Shown: positions 36,000 through 44,466 of the stretch, piece after piece
Position numbering within the stretch: the first letter of the stretch is position 1
How the letters are laid out: each line of letters begins with the position of its first letter
Origin: Calothrix sp. PCC 6303
Lineage (GTDB): Bacteria > Cyanobacteriota > Cyanobacteriia > Cyanobacteriales > Nostocaceae
Direction of reading: 5' to 3'
DNA: 64,000 bases
Assembly (NCBI RefSeq): GCF_000317435.1
Contig: NC_019751.1
Coordinates: 3,162,001 to 3,226,000 of the forward strand
Notes under the pieces: generated by a model
What the model was told of the DNA's origin: nothing
Databases searched by the model: none
What the model saw: only the letters and a program-made list of their open reading frames with translations
Position numbers and translations under genes: made by a program

Positions 36000-37645
36000 T
36001 GCCAGAACAGGAAACGGAAAATCATGAATTGAATGGTAATTGGGATGAAGCAAGTTTTGCAAAATTACTTGGTTTAAATGATGAGAATCAATTATCAAAC
36101 CAAACAAAACCTGTTGCTTCAGAAGAATCACCGGAAGTAGAAATAAATAGTCAAAATTTAGCTTCTAACCCAGTTGCTACTCATGAATTATTTGATGATC
36201 CCCAAGTAGGTAAAACCCAGCCGACTTTTTACGGTAATCCTTTCGCCAAATTTGGTGCAGTGGGTTTAGTAATGCTCGTTGTTTTCGGTGCTGCTGCAAC
36301 GGTTTTAAATAGTATTATGTCGGGTAAACCCAAGATTGCACCTACGATTGCTAACCAGGAAGTAGATAAGCCAAAGATAGAAATTGCTGATAATTCTCAA
36401 GCAACAGAAACAGGAAAACTTAAAGCTGAATTAGCACTCTCTACCCAAGCTGACAAAATCAAATCAGTGGAGCGTTCCAAAAGTCCTAAAACCCAGATTG
36501 TCAGACGCAATACTCAAACAATAAATCAGCGCAGCAAAACTGTATCTTCTCAGATTATTCCAAGAGAAGTACCAAGAAATCAAGTTGCTTATATACCGCG
36601 TTCAATCCCTCAAAGAGTTAGCTACAAACCTCGTAATATTCCTTATACATCGAGAAATCAACCAGTTAAAAATCAAGTAAATCCAGCATCTGTGTCTAAA
36701 TCTTTAACCAAACAGGAAAAAGATATTAACCCAATGGAGCAATGGAGGGAAATTAGCAGTTTGGGAAGTTATGGAAATGTTGAAATTGCATCTAATTCTG
36801 AATCTCTGCCAAATAATACGACTAATACCACACTTAATGAACAACAAGCACCAAGTATTCCCAGTGCTACTTTAATTTCAGTAACATCAAATTCAAATCA
36901 AATAGTTCCCACAACTAATGATTTGGAAATTGAACCACTTCATGAAGAAGAAGCTTTAATTATTGGTAATCCAGAAACACAACAATTAACAGTAGGTTCA
37001 TCTAGTTCTGGAAAATTAGTGACACCTTTAATTTGGACTAAAAATCAGCCTAATAGTGCTGCTGTTAACTCTGCCAAGCAACCACAACAAGATAAATTTA
37101 TCATTCAACTTTCTAAACCTTTAACTACCAAAGAAGGTTTGGTTATTTTGCCAAAAGCAACACAAATAATAGTTCAAGTCAAAGATATTCAGAAATCAGG
37201 ATTTGTTGAACTGGAAGCGACAGGAGCGGTAATTGATGGGAATGAATATATATTACCCGAAGGAGCGATCGCAATTCGGGGTAAATCTGGTCAACCTTTA
37301 ATAGCTTCTTCCTGGGGTAATAAAGGTGGAGAAATCGCTTCACGGGATGCGGAAACCTTTGCGGTTGGTTCGTTAGCAAAAGTTGGTAAGGTTCTCAATC
37401 AACCCAAGGAAGAACAAACCTCAACGAATAGCGGTTTCGGTGGTACAACTTCTTTCTCTTCAATTAGAAGAAATCGTTCCAATATTTTGGGAGCAGTTTT
37501 GGAAGGAGGATTTGAACCCTTAACCCAACAGATATTGCAGCGCAATCAACAAGCATTACAGGAAATTCAACGGAGAGAGGATGTTTGGTTCGTCAAAGCG
37601 GGTACTGAGGTTCAAGTGTTTGTCAATCAGACATTTCAGTTTTAA
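35999..37645 (+). CDS. VirB10/TrbI-like T4SS channel protein
   Basis: The 548-residue protein has an acidic cytoplasmic N-terminus (to about residue 85) and a single membrane segment (about residues 85-108). A long asparagine-, serine- and proline-rich periplasmic linker follows, then a C-terminal domain with F-I-I-Q-L-S-K-P-L-T, V-I-L-P-K-A-T-Q-I-I-V-Q and A-I-R-G-K-S-G-Q-P. This is the pattern of VirB10/TrbI, which spans the envelope. It is translationally coupled to the previous gene. No alternative family fits as well. Confidence 0.7.
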   Translation: MPEQETENHELNGNWDEASFAKLLGLNDENQLSNQTKPVASEESPEVEINSQNLASNPVATHELFDDPQVGKTQPTFYGNPFAKFGAVGLVMLVVFGAAATVLNSIMSGKPKIAPTIANQEVDKPKIEIADNSQATETGKLKAELALSTQADKIKSVERSKSPKTQIVRRNTQTINQRSKTVSSQIIPREVPRNQVAYIPRSIPQRVSYKPRNIPYTSRNQPVKNQVNPASVSKSLTKQEKDINPMEQWREISSLGSYGNVEIASNSESLPNNTTNTTLNEQQAPSIPSATLISVTSNSNQIVPTTNDLEIEPLHEEEALIIGNPETQQLTVGSSSSGKLVTPLIWTKNQPNSAAVNSAKQPQQDKFIIQLSKPLTTKEGLVILPKATQIIVQVKDIQKSGFVELEATGAVIDGNEYILPEGAIAIRGKSGQPLIASSWGNKGGEIASRDAETFAVGSLAKVGKVLNQPKEEQTSTNSGFGGTTSFSSIRRNRSNILGAVLEGGFEPLTQQILQRNQQALQEIQRREDVWFVKAGTEVQVFVNQTFQF

Positions 37646-37661
37646 ATGGAGGCAATAGGCA

Positions 37662-38462
37662 GTGGTTCGACAAGACTTAGGTGTGAGCGCTCAGTTGAAC
37701 GCTCACCAACAGGGCATTAGGCAGTGGGGAAATATAGTATTTGCTTGCTTTGTATCGTTACCTTTATTTAATTTATCACCAACAATTGCTGCTGAAATTA
37801 AACAAGGTGTAAAGCAAGTTTCAGCAGATATAGCTACTAATAATAGCCCTCAACGGATACCAAAAATTGAATTATCACCAGGATATGGGGTGAATATTTC
37901 ATTTATTAAAAGTGGTGAAATAGTGGAAAAAGTGTGGTTAGATAATCCTTCATTTGTATCCCTGGATGTTGATGGTTGTCTAACTGGATTATCACAGCAA
38001 TGCCAAGAACAAGGAGCGACAGTCATACACTTGCGGCAAATAAATCGGTTAAAGCTGCCGCAGTTACCGAGCACAAGTACAAGTTTACTAACTGCGATCG
38101 CTAAAGGTAAATCGGGACGAAAAGTATATTTATTTCGAGTAGCAGTAGGGAATAAAGTACCGAATTATCACACGATTGAAGTTATCTCAACTATAAATAC
38201 AATTCCAGAATCTACAAATTTTTCAAGCATCAATAATATTAGGAATTTACAGAAAATTAGCCGTGGTTTGATTATTGCCCAAAAACAACGCTTGATTATT
38301 CCTGAATCAGCTTTGTGGAACAGGATTGATAACTTTTTAACGAATCTGAGAGCGGGAGAATCAATAAATATTGCTGCTCACAATAATGGAATTTCAATAC
38401 AGTTAGTGAATCGATTAATTGAATTAGGAAATACTGAGACTTTTATAAATCATGCAAGATAA
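37662..38462 (+). CDS. VirB9/TraK-like exported protein (candidate)
   Basis: The 266-residue frame starts with a GTG at 37662, but its first ~22 codons are a dispersed repeat (37683-37706), so the native start is uncertain. A hydrophobic signal-like stretch (I-V-F-A-C-F-V-S-L-P-L-F-N-L) follows. A beta-rich domain comes next, with I-E-L-S-P-G-Y-G-V-N-I-S-F, then V-W-L-D-N-P-S-F-V-S-L and Y-L-F-R-V-A-V-G. VirB9/TraK proteins have such beta-rich N-terminal domains and bind VirB10 at the outer membrane. The position supports this. Confidence 0.5.
   Translation: MVRQDLGVSAQLNAHQQGIRQWGNIVFACFVSLPLFNLSPTIAAEIKQGVKQVSADIATNNSPQRIPKIELSPGYGVNISFIKSGEIVEKVWLDNPSFVSLDVDGCLTGLSQQCQEQGATVIHLRQINRLKLPQLPSTSTSLLTAIAKGKSGRKVYLFRVAVGNKVPNYHTIEVISTINTIPESTNFSSINNIRNLQKISRGLIIAQKQRLIIPESALWNRIDNFLTNLRAGESINIAAHNNGISIQLVNRLIELGNTETFINHAR
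37683..37706. repeat. GTGAGCG...CGCTCAC palindromic repeat
   Basis: GTGAGCG and CGCTCAC flank CTCAGTTGAA. A close copy is at 52519-52548. Here it overlaps the predicted start of the VirB9-like gene. Confidence 0.75.
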
Positions 38463-38489
38463 TCCATTAAAGAAGGTAGGTTTGAGAAA

Positions 38490-40334
38490 ATGAAATTAAA
38501 AAATAAGTATTTATCATCTATTACAGGATTATCTTTATCACTAGTAGTTTCTGGGATAACTCTAATTTTATGGCAACAACAAAGTATATCTAACACTCTA
38601 CCAAAACAAACAGAAATCCCCACTATTAATTGGCAAAAAACTCGTCTACCTGATTGGAATAAAATTACTTTTTCAAATATGCCAGCAATTAGCGAACCTG
38701 GCTCATTTCAAGCACCTGCAAATGTCAAAGATAAATTAGGATATGATCCCTCTCGTAGTTGGAAGGCTGGACAAAAACCAGATTCACTTACAATGTTGGG
38801 CGATTTTCAAGATTCATTCAAGTTGCAAAAATTATCACTGACTGATATTTCTCAAATTGCGAATCTGGATTTAGAGAAAATTAGCTTGGATGATTTTGGT
38901 GTAATTAAATTGCAAACTTTAGATACTTTGGTCAAAGCTATTCCAGAGTTAAAAGATTTTCCCATCTCCCAAGTCAAACCAGTTTTAGATTTACTTTCGC
39001 AAAATTTATCAACATCTTTCGATACTAACCAAACCATTGGCAATTTACTCAAACAATCACCTCATTTAGCTAAGTTAAGTTTTAAATCCTTGAATTTAAA
39101 ACCCCATAATCTTGATTCAATTCCTAATTTATCAATAACTGCGATCGCAAGTTTTGATAAATGGCAAGGTGTGTATATTTCGGAGATTCCCGGACTAAAT
39201 AAAGTTCCTTTCTCCCAGTTTCCTAACCCCATCAACCCAGTTGGTGCAGAAGTTGGAATAGTTGATGTTGCCTTTGCAACCGATGAACAAAAACGAGAAC
39301 GAACTATCTCCGGAAGTAACAAAGAAGGTTTCGCTGTACCCTGTGACAAAGATTGCGCTCATACTGAATTATCGGGTTCCCCTGCGGTAAATGGAAAAGC
39401 TTGGATTAGCGGTAAATATCAACTAGTTAAGGGTGGTAAGGGTATTCTCGGTTCTATTAACGGTGGAAAGGAACCAACAGGTAGGAACCCTTTTGGAGAT
39501 GCTTTTAAAGTAGCAGTTTGGGATGTTTCGGAAGTTGATGGTATGATTTCTCAGTCATTATTTTTCCGAGTCTGTATGCGGAATAATTTCGTCGATTTGG
39601 GATGTACCCCCTATTTTATCGGTCCCGTTCCGTTTATGACTTATAAAGAAAAAGAACCGATATTTTTGGGTAGAATCGACAGCGAACGCAACTCGATTTC
39701 TAATCCCACAGGACTAAAAAGTAGTGGTTTTAGATTTAATCATTCTCCCATTACTAGCAATATAAATAAGGATGCTATCGCTAATTTAATCCCAGCATCA
39801 AAAGAGAATTGCAAAAATATGCATGTATCTGGTGCAAATATTGATGCTCTGAGTTTGGCTTTATCAAGCACGCAAAATAATTATAATTTTGTTGGTAATT
39901 ATGGGTGTAATTCCTCTGGAAATTGTGGACGCGCTATTGGTGCAATGCAGTTGATGTCGTCAAATCCAGATGTACGGAAAATTATTGCGAATAAAGCTGG
40001 TGGTCAAGGATTTTTATCAAAGTTAGATTCTGGAGAACAAATTACTGGTGAGGAAATGACACAGTATTTTTCACCGTCCGAACAACAAACTTTAATTGAG
40101 TCCAAGACGAATGATTTACTATCCATAACATCGCAACAAATTGACCCGACTACAGGTAAAAACTTTACTGGAGATAGATTAATTGAACGTGCGGCTCAAA
40201 TGCAGTTTGCAGGTACAAATATTGTAATCGATTACCAAGCTATTAACCCTAGTGATGTAAAGACAGTTAAAGAGTACGGAGAAAAAGCAAAAATAAAATA
40301 CACGCAGAATTTACAATCCATGAATTGTTTGTAA
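38490..40334 (+). CDS. Exported protein with a lytic-transglycosylase-like C-terminus
   Basis: The 614-residue protein has an N-terminal signal or anchor (about residues 10-28). A long leucine-rich helical region follows (for example L-T-D-I-S-Q-I-A-N-L-D-L), then a cysteine-containing beta-rich part. The C-terminal region has N-C-G-R-A-I-G-A-M-Q-L-M-S-S, which resembles the G-x-M-Q motif of SLT-type lytic transglycosylases (VirB1). I cannot point with confidence to the catalytic glutamate. A role in opening peptidoglycan for the T4SS would fit its place in the operon. Confidence 0.45.
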   Translation: MKLKNKYLSSITGLSLSLVVSGITLILWQQQSISNTLPKQTEIPTINWQKTRLPDWNKITFSNMPAISEPGSFQAPANVKDKLGYDPSRSWKAGQKPDSLTMLGDFQDSFKLQKLSLTDISQIANLDLEKISLDDFGVIKLQTLDTLVKAIPELKDFPISQVKPVLDLLSQNLSTSFDTNQTIGNLLKQSPHLAKLSFKSLNLKPHNLDSIPNLSITAIASFDKWQGVYISEIPGLNKVPFSQFPNPINPVGAEVGIVDVAFATDEQKRERTISGSNKEGFAVPCDKDCAHTELSGSPAVNGKAWISGKYQLVKGGKGILGSINGGKEPTGRNPFGDAFKVAVWDVSEVDGMISQSLFFRVCMRNNFVDLGCTPYFIGPVPFMTYKEKEPIFLGRIDSERNSISNPTGLKSSGFRFNHSPITSNINKDAIANLIPASKENCKNMHVSGANIDALSLALSSTQNNYNFVGNYGCNSSGNCGRAIGAMQLMSSNPDVRKIIANKAGGQGFLSKLDSGEQITGEEMTQYFSPSEQQTLIESKTNDLLSITSQQIDPTTGKNFTGDRLIERAAQMQFAGTNIVIDYQAINPSDVKTVKEYGEKAKIKYTQNLQSMNCL

Positions 40335-40353
40335 TTTTATCTATGTATTTACC

Positions 40354-40923
40354 ATGCTGAGAAATATTGGTAAAACTTCAAATATTCAACTTGGCAATTA
40401 TCGAGTTAATATTTTAATCTTATTTGTTGCAGTAGCCGCATTTGCTGCTTCATTTTTGATTACCTATCTATCTCCACATAAAAAGCCAAAAGGTTGGCAG
40501 AATGCGGAGAATTTAGCACCAAAGCCTTTATTAAAAACAGTATTATCTCAAAAATCAATTCGCAATTTTGATATTTCATCAGTTAAAGTTTTAACAATCC
40601 CATCTCGCTCTGATGGAAATTTATATATTTTCGATTATCGCTCTTCCCAGCTTTGTGGTGCTGCTGGATGCTTATACTCGGTTTATAACGAATCGGGAAA
40701 TATACTTTTAGAATTTATTGCTAATCCCTACCTACCACAGAAGGAAAATTTAATTCAAACAACTGATATCGATAATTCTGGATTTCCCTGTTTGATAATT
40801 ACACAAGCAACATCAACAACAAATATTGTTTCTAGAACTAGATATTGTCATCACACAGATAAATATATACGTTTGAATCAAGCTTTAACAGAAGTCGGTA
40901 AGGATTTGAAGACAGAGGATTAA
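40354..40923 (+). CDS. Hypothetical membrane-anchored protein
   Basis: The 189-residue protein has one membrane segment (about residues 20-42) and a soluble periplasmic part with four cysteines, including C-G-A-A-G-C. It lies 19 bases after the previous gene and 4 before the VirD4-like gene, so it belongs to the transfer operon. It might be an accessory or coupling-associated factor. No family is recognised. Confidence 0.55.
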   Translation: MLRNIGKTSNIQLGNYRVNILILFVAVAAFAASFLITYLSPHKKPKGWQNAENLAPKPLLKTVLSQKSIRNFDISSVKVLTIPSRSDGNLYIFDYRSSQLCGAAGCLYSVYNESGNILLEFIANPYLPQKENLIQTTDIDNSGFPCLIITQATSTTNIVSRTRYCHHTDKYIRLNQALTEVGKDLKTED

Positions 40924-40927
40924 CTAT

Positions 40928-42742
40928 ATGTCGAATTACTCGCAAACTCAGCCAGCTAATTCTAGCTTACAAATCGAGAGACTACCCAATTTAGTTAAAT
41001 CGCAATCTGGTTTGATGCTGTTAGCTTGTTTTGTTGCGATCGCCCTTTCCAAGCTAGTCTCAGAAACCAATAATAAAAGCAAAGTTGCAACAAGTTATTG
41101 GGGTGGTGGTAAAGAAAAATCAAGAGCTACATATAAGGCTAAAAAGCAAATAGCTAAACCAACTCGTAACTCGGTTGCTTTGTATATTGGAACTCCTCGT
41201 AATATGCAAATTAATCTCCAAAAACAATGGTATCGATCGGGTTTTATCAAGACCCAACCAAATAATTTCCCTCCCTTCTCTTCTGCAAACCCTACTCTAT
41301 ATGTTCCCGACGCACAAAGAGGAATAGCGGTAATTGGTGCAGCTGGTTCTGGTAAAACTTTCTCCGTAATCGACCCTTTAATCCGTAGCACATTTGACCA
41401 GGGATTCCCCATGCTACTGTACGATTTCAAATTTCCAGCACAAACCAAACGCGCTGTTGCTTATGCGATGAAGCGGGGTTACACCGTGAAGATATTTGCA
41501 CCGGGTTTTCCAGAAAGCGAAACTTGTAACCCTTTGGATTTACTACGAGATGAAGAGGATGCGATTTCCTCTGGGCAAATTACTCAAGTTATCTCCCGCA
41601 ACTTCGATAGAGGTGGAAATGCTAGTAGTGACAAGTTTTTTGAGGAAGCAGGGGATTCTTTAGTTGAGGGGATTTTACTTGTCACCAAAGCAATTAAAAC
41701 CTTAACTGGTGAGGCTAAATACTGTGACTTAATGATGGCACAGGCAATTCTATCTTTACCTAATTTAGCAGCAAGGCTGGAATTAGCATCAAAAGAAAAG
41801 CTCAAAGTTTGGACTTCTCGACCATTATCGCAGTTAATCAGTGTTAAGGATTCGGAGAAGACTGCTGCGTCAATTATTGGAACTGCACAAAGAATGTTTC
41901 AAAGATTTCTCAAACGTGATTTTGTTGGTGCATTCTGTGGGAAAACAACGCTACCACTGGATTTAGATGGGAAACAGTTAATTATTTTTGGGTTGGATAG
42001 AAACAACAGAGATATTGTCAGTCCCCTACTTGCAGCAATCCTCCACATGATTGTGACACGGAATATCACCCGGACTGTACCGCGTAGAGATCCTCTAATA
42101 GTTGCTTTGGATGAGTTACCAACATTCTATTTACCAGCACTCGTTAATTGGCTGAATGAGGGACGTGAAGATGGTTTTGTAGGGATTTTGGGGTATCAAA
42201 ATATTGCTCAGTTGGAGAAAGTATACGGTAAGGAATTAGCAAGGGCAATTCTGGGTGGTACTGCAACCAAGTTTATCTTTAATCCCCAAGATCCCGAATC
42301 AGCAAAGCTTTTCAGTGATTATTTAGGAGAGATGGAAATTAAGTTTAATTCTAAATCTCGCAGTACGGGGAAAGGGGGAGGTTCCCGCAGTAGTAATGAA
42401 CACCACCAAAAACGACATTTATTGGAACCCGCACAATTCGCCAAGATGGGAACGGGGAGAGCGGTGGTAATTAACCCAGCTTACACCCGTGGGAATGAGG
42501 CTTATGTTCCTCTGCTGCAAGCGATGAAAGTACCAAAATCTGATATTGAAGAGATGAATTGGTCAGAAAATAAGTGGGATTTTGTTAGAGAAAAATTGAT
42601 TGAATGCAATGGAATTAAAATTAGCGATGAAGAACGTTCCCAACAGTTTTTAGAACGGAGAGAATTAGCTGAAAAATTATTTCCAATGCCAGAAGATAAT
42701 AAAAATGTTCCTTCTGTCGAAGAATTAAAAAATATTTTCTAG
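40928..42742 (+). CDS. VirD4/TraG-like type IV coupling protein
   Basis: The 604-residue protein has an N-terminal membrane segment (about residues 28-45). A RecA-like ATPase domain follows, with Walker A G-A-A-G-S-G-K-T at residues 137-144 and Walker B I-V-A-L-D-E-L-P around 391-398. The later G-Y-Q-N-I-A-Q-L is the conserved Q motif of coupling proteins. It links the relaxase-bound DNA to the channel. The length is typical. Together with VirB4 it is the strongest evidence for conjugation. Confidence 0.85.
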   Translation: MSNYSQTQPANSSLQIERLPNLVKSQSGLMLLACFVAIALSKLVSETNNKSKVATSYWGGGKEKSRATYKAKKQIAKPTRNSVALYIGTPRNMQINLQKQWYRSGFIKTQPNNFPPFSSANPTLYVPDAQRGIAVIGAAGSGKTFSVIDPLIRSTFDQGFPMLLYDFKFPAQTKRAVAYAMKRGYTVKIFAPGFPESETCNPLDLLRDEEDAISSGQITQVISRNFDRGGNASSDKFFEEAGDSLVEGILLVTKAIKTLTGEAKYCDLMMAQAILSLPNLAARLELASKEKLKVWTSRPLSQLISVKDSEKTAASIIGTAQRMFQRFLKRDFVGAFCGKTTLPLDLDGKQLIIFGLDRNNRDIVSPLLAAILHMIVTRNITRTVPRRDPLIVALDELPTFYLPALVNWLNEGREDGFVGILGYQNIAQLEKVYGKELARAILGGTATKFIFNPQDPESAKLFSDYLGEMEIKFNSKSRSTGKGGGSRSSNEHHQKRHLLEPAQFAKMGTGRAVVINPAYTRGNEAYVPLLQAMKVPKSDIEEMNWSENKWDFVREKLIECNGIKISDEERSQQFLERRELAEKLFPMPEDNKNVPSVEELKNIF

Positions 42743-42752
42743 GTTTCATATT

Positions 42753-43082
42753 ATGGAAGCGTTAAAAGTAAGGCTTAACAACAAAACTTTATCTGTATTA
42801 TCGCTTTATCCCGAATGGTTGACGATGGTTAACCAAGCTATAGATAAACCACAGTTTGGAATACATTATATTCCCAGAGTTATAGAAGTGTTTGATCAAT
42901 ATGGATTACTAACAGGAAGGATTAATAGCTCTTTATCCTATGAATCTACACGCAACCTCGAACAAGAAAGTGAGTTTATAGCTTGGTTATTAGATGGAGA
43001 ATTAGCTGTACTTTATGTTGGTTCTGAGTTAGTAGTCAACCGACTACAAATATTAGCTATAGCATTTGGAGAATTATTGTGA
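42753..43082 (+). CDS. Hypothetical protein in the transfer operon
   Basis: This 109-residue soluble protein is 10 bases after the VirD4-like gene and overlaps the next start. It has L-S-L-Y-P-E-W-L and a C-terminal helix, with no membrane segment. No family is recognised. Confidence 0.6.
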   Translation: MEALKVRLNNKTLSVLSLYPEWLTMVNQAIDKPQFGIHYIPRVIEVFDQYGLLTGRINSSLSYESTRNLEQESEFIAWLLDGELAVLYVGSELVVNRLQILAIAFGELL

Positions 43083-44458
43083 TGCCAGATATATTTGTTG
43101 TGGATGCTGGTGATGCTAATTCGATGCAGCAGTATTATGAGCAAGTAATTGAAGTGTTGCTCAGAGCATTATTAGATACAAAACAAGATAATAATGATAA
43201 ACAAGGATTGAAAATATTTGATAATGATAAATTAGTTTATGGACATGATGATAGTCAGTTTCGTGATGATCTTTTAAGTTTATCGGGACAACTTTTAAAT
43301 CCTCAACTCATTACCCAATTACAACAATTACGTTCTACGCCAGTTGGAGAAGTAGTAGAGGGTGCAATTAATAAGAGGGTTGAGTTAGATGGGGAAATAG
43401 TCTTACAGTCAGATAAAGATGGAAAAGTAATTATTAATCAATTATTGCAGTCGGAAATTGTTAGAGATATCAACCAGGAAAAAATAGAAGAGATTAATAG
43501 TTTAGAAAATAAGAATGGTAGTAATCAAATTATTTATCCAGAATCTACATCAATAAAAAATAATGAAATTGATAACAGCATACCCCAGATTTCAGGCTCA
43601 ACACGAGTTACCGAATCATTAAAAGCTTTAGAAGATAGCCCATTAAAAACTTTATTAAGTGCAGAAATGGAGCAATTACAATCAGAAATTAAAGCATTAC
43701 AACAGGAAAGAAGTTTGTATCAAGAGTTAATCCAACAACGATTACAGCAACCACAAAATACATCATGGTGGCAACAAATCAAGAATAATGCTTCTATCGT
43801 TATTACTAGCTTCACATCTGCTGTGAAAGTCGGAATACGTGAGTTTCAAGATAACTCAACTCAGCATCAATTTGCAGCATCAATCAAAAGCTTATTTCAC
43901 CTCCAAACGCAAACAGGAGATAGCCAGTATCAAGCTGGTGATTATCAAATTTATCGTAGTGGTTCGCTGTATGAAATTAAAGAATTGGCAACAAACAGAC
44001 AAATAATGCAGTTTAGTTCGACTCCTTTAGGGTTGAGAGTTGAGAGCAGTAATCTTGAAAATAATCATATTAAGGATTTGACAACATTACAAACTTCACT
44101 ACAACGAAATGAATTTGTTCCAGCATCCTTTGCTCCAGCAGGAAAACAGGAAGCAGAATATTTTGCTCGTGTTGAGAGGATTACAAATGCACTTGTACAA
44201 TATGCTGTTATACAACAAAAGGAAGTCGTAATTGATGGTGCATTTTCTTATAAATGGCAAGCTAATCCTGATGGAAATGCAATTATTGAAGCGAATGATG
44301 GAAGGGGCAATTTATTTGAAAAAGCTGGAGGTAAGGTAAAGAGTAATATGAATGAGCGAGATTTAGTTTATTTTGAGCAAATCTTACCTAAATTACAAGC
44401 AAGCTCTCAAAAAGAAGCCGTAAATTCTCTCAAATCAACTAATCATCAAGAGAGGTAA
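43082..44458 (+). CDS. Hypothetical protein in the transfer operon
   Basis: I use ATG 43082 (M-P-D-I-F-V-V-D); a GTG directly before it is an alternative, and both overlap the previous stop. The 458-residue protein is acidic, with a long central coiled coil (M-E-Q-L-Q-S-E-I-K-A-L-Q-Q-E at about residues 195-225). Its C-terminal region is soluble, with F-S-Y-K-W-Q-A-N. It has no membrane segment. A role in substrate recruitment is possible but unsupported. Confidence 0.6.
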   Translation: MPDIFVVDAGDANSMQQYYEQVIEVLLRALLDTKQDNNDKQGLKIFDNDKLVYGHDDSQFRDDLLSLSGQLLNPQLITQLQQLRSTPVGEVVEGAINKRVELDGEIVLQSDKDGKVIINQLLQSEIVRDINQEKIEEINSLENKNGSNQIIYPESTSIKNNEIDNSIPQISGSTRVTESLKALEDSPLKTLLSAEMEQLQSEIKALQQERSLYQELIQQRLQQPQNTSWWQQIKNNASIVITSFTSAVKVGIREFQDNSTQHQFAASIKSLFHLQTQTGDSQYQAGDYQIYRSGSLYEIKELATNRQIMQFSSTPLGLRVESSNLENNHIKDLTTLQTSLQRNEFVPASFAPAGKQEAEYFARVERITNALVQYAVIQQKEVVIDGAFSYKWQANPDGNAIIEANDGRGNLFEKAGGKVKSNMNERDLVYFEQILPKLQASSQKEAVNSLKSTNHQER

Positions 44459-44466
44459 TTTAATCT

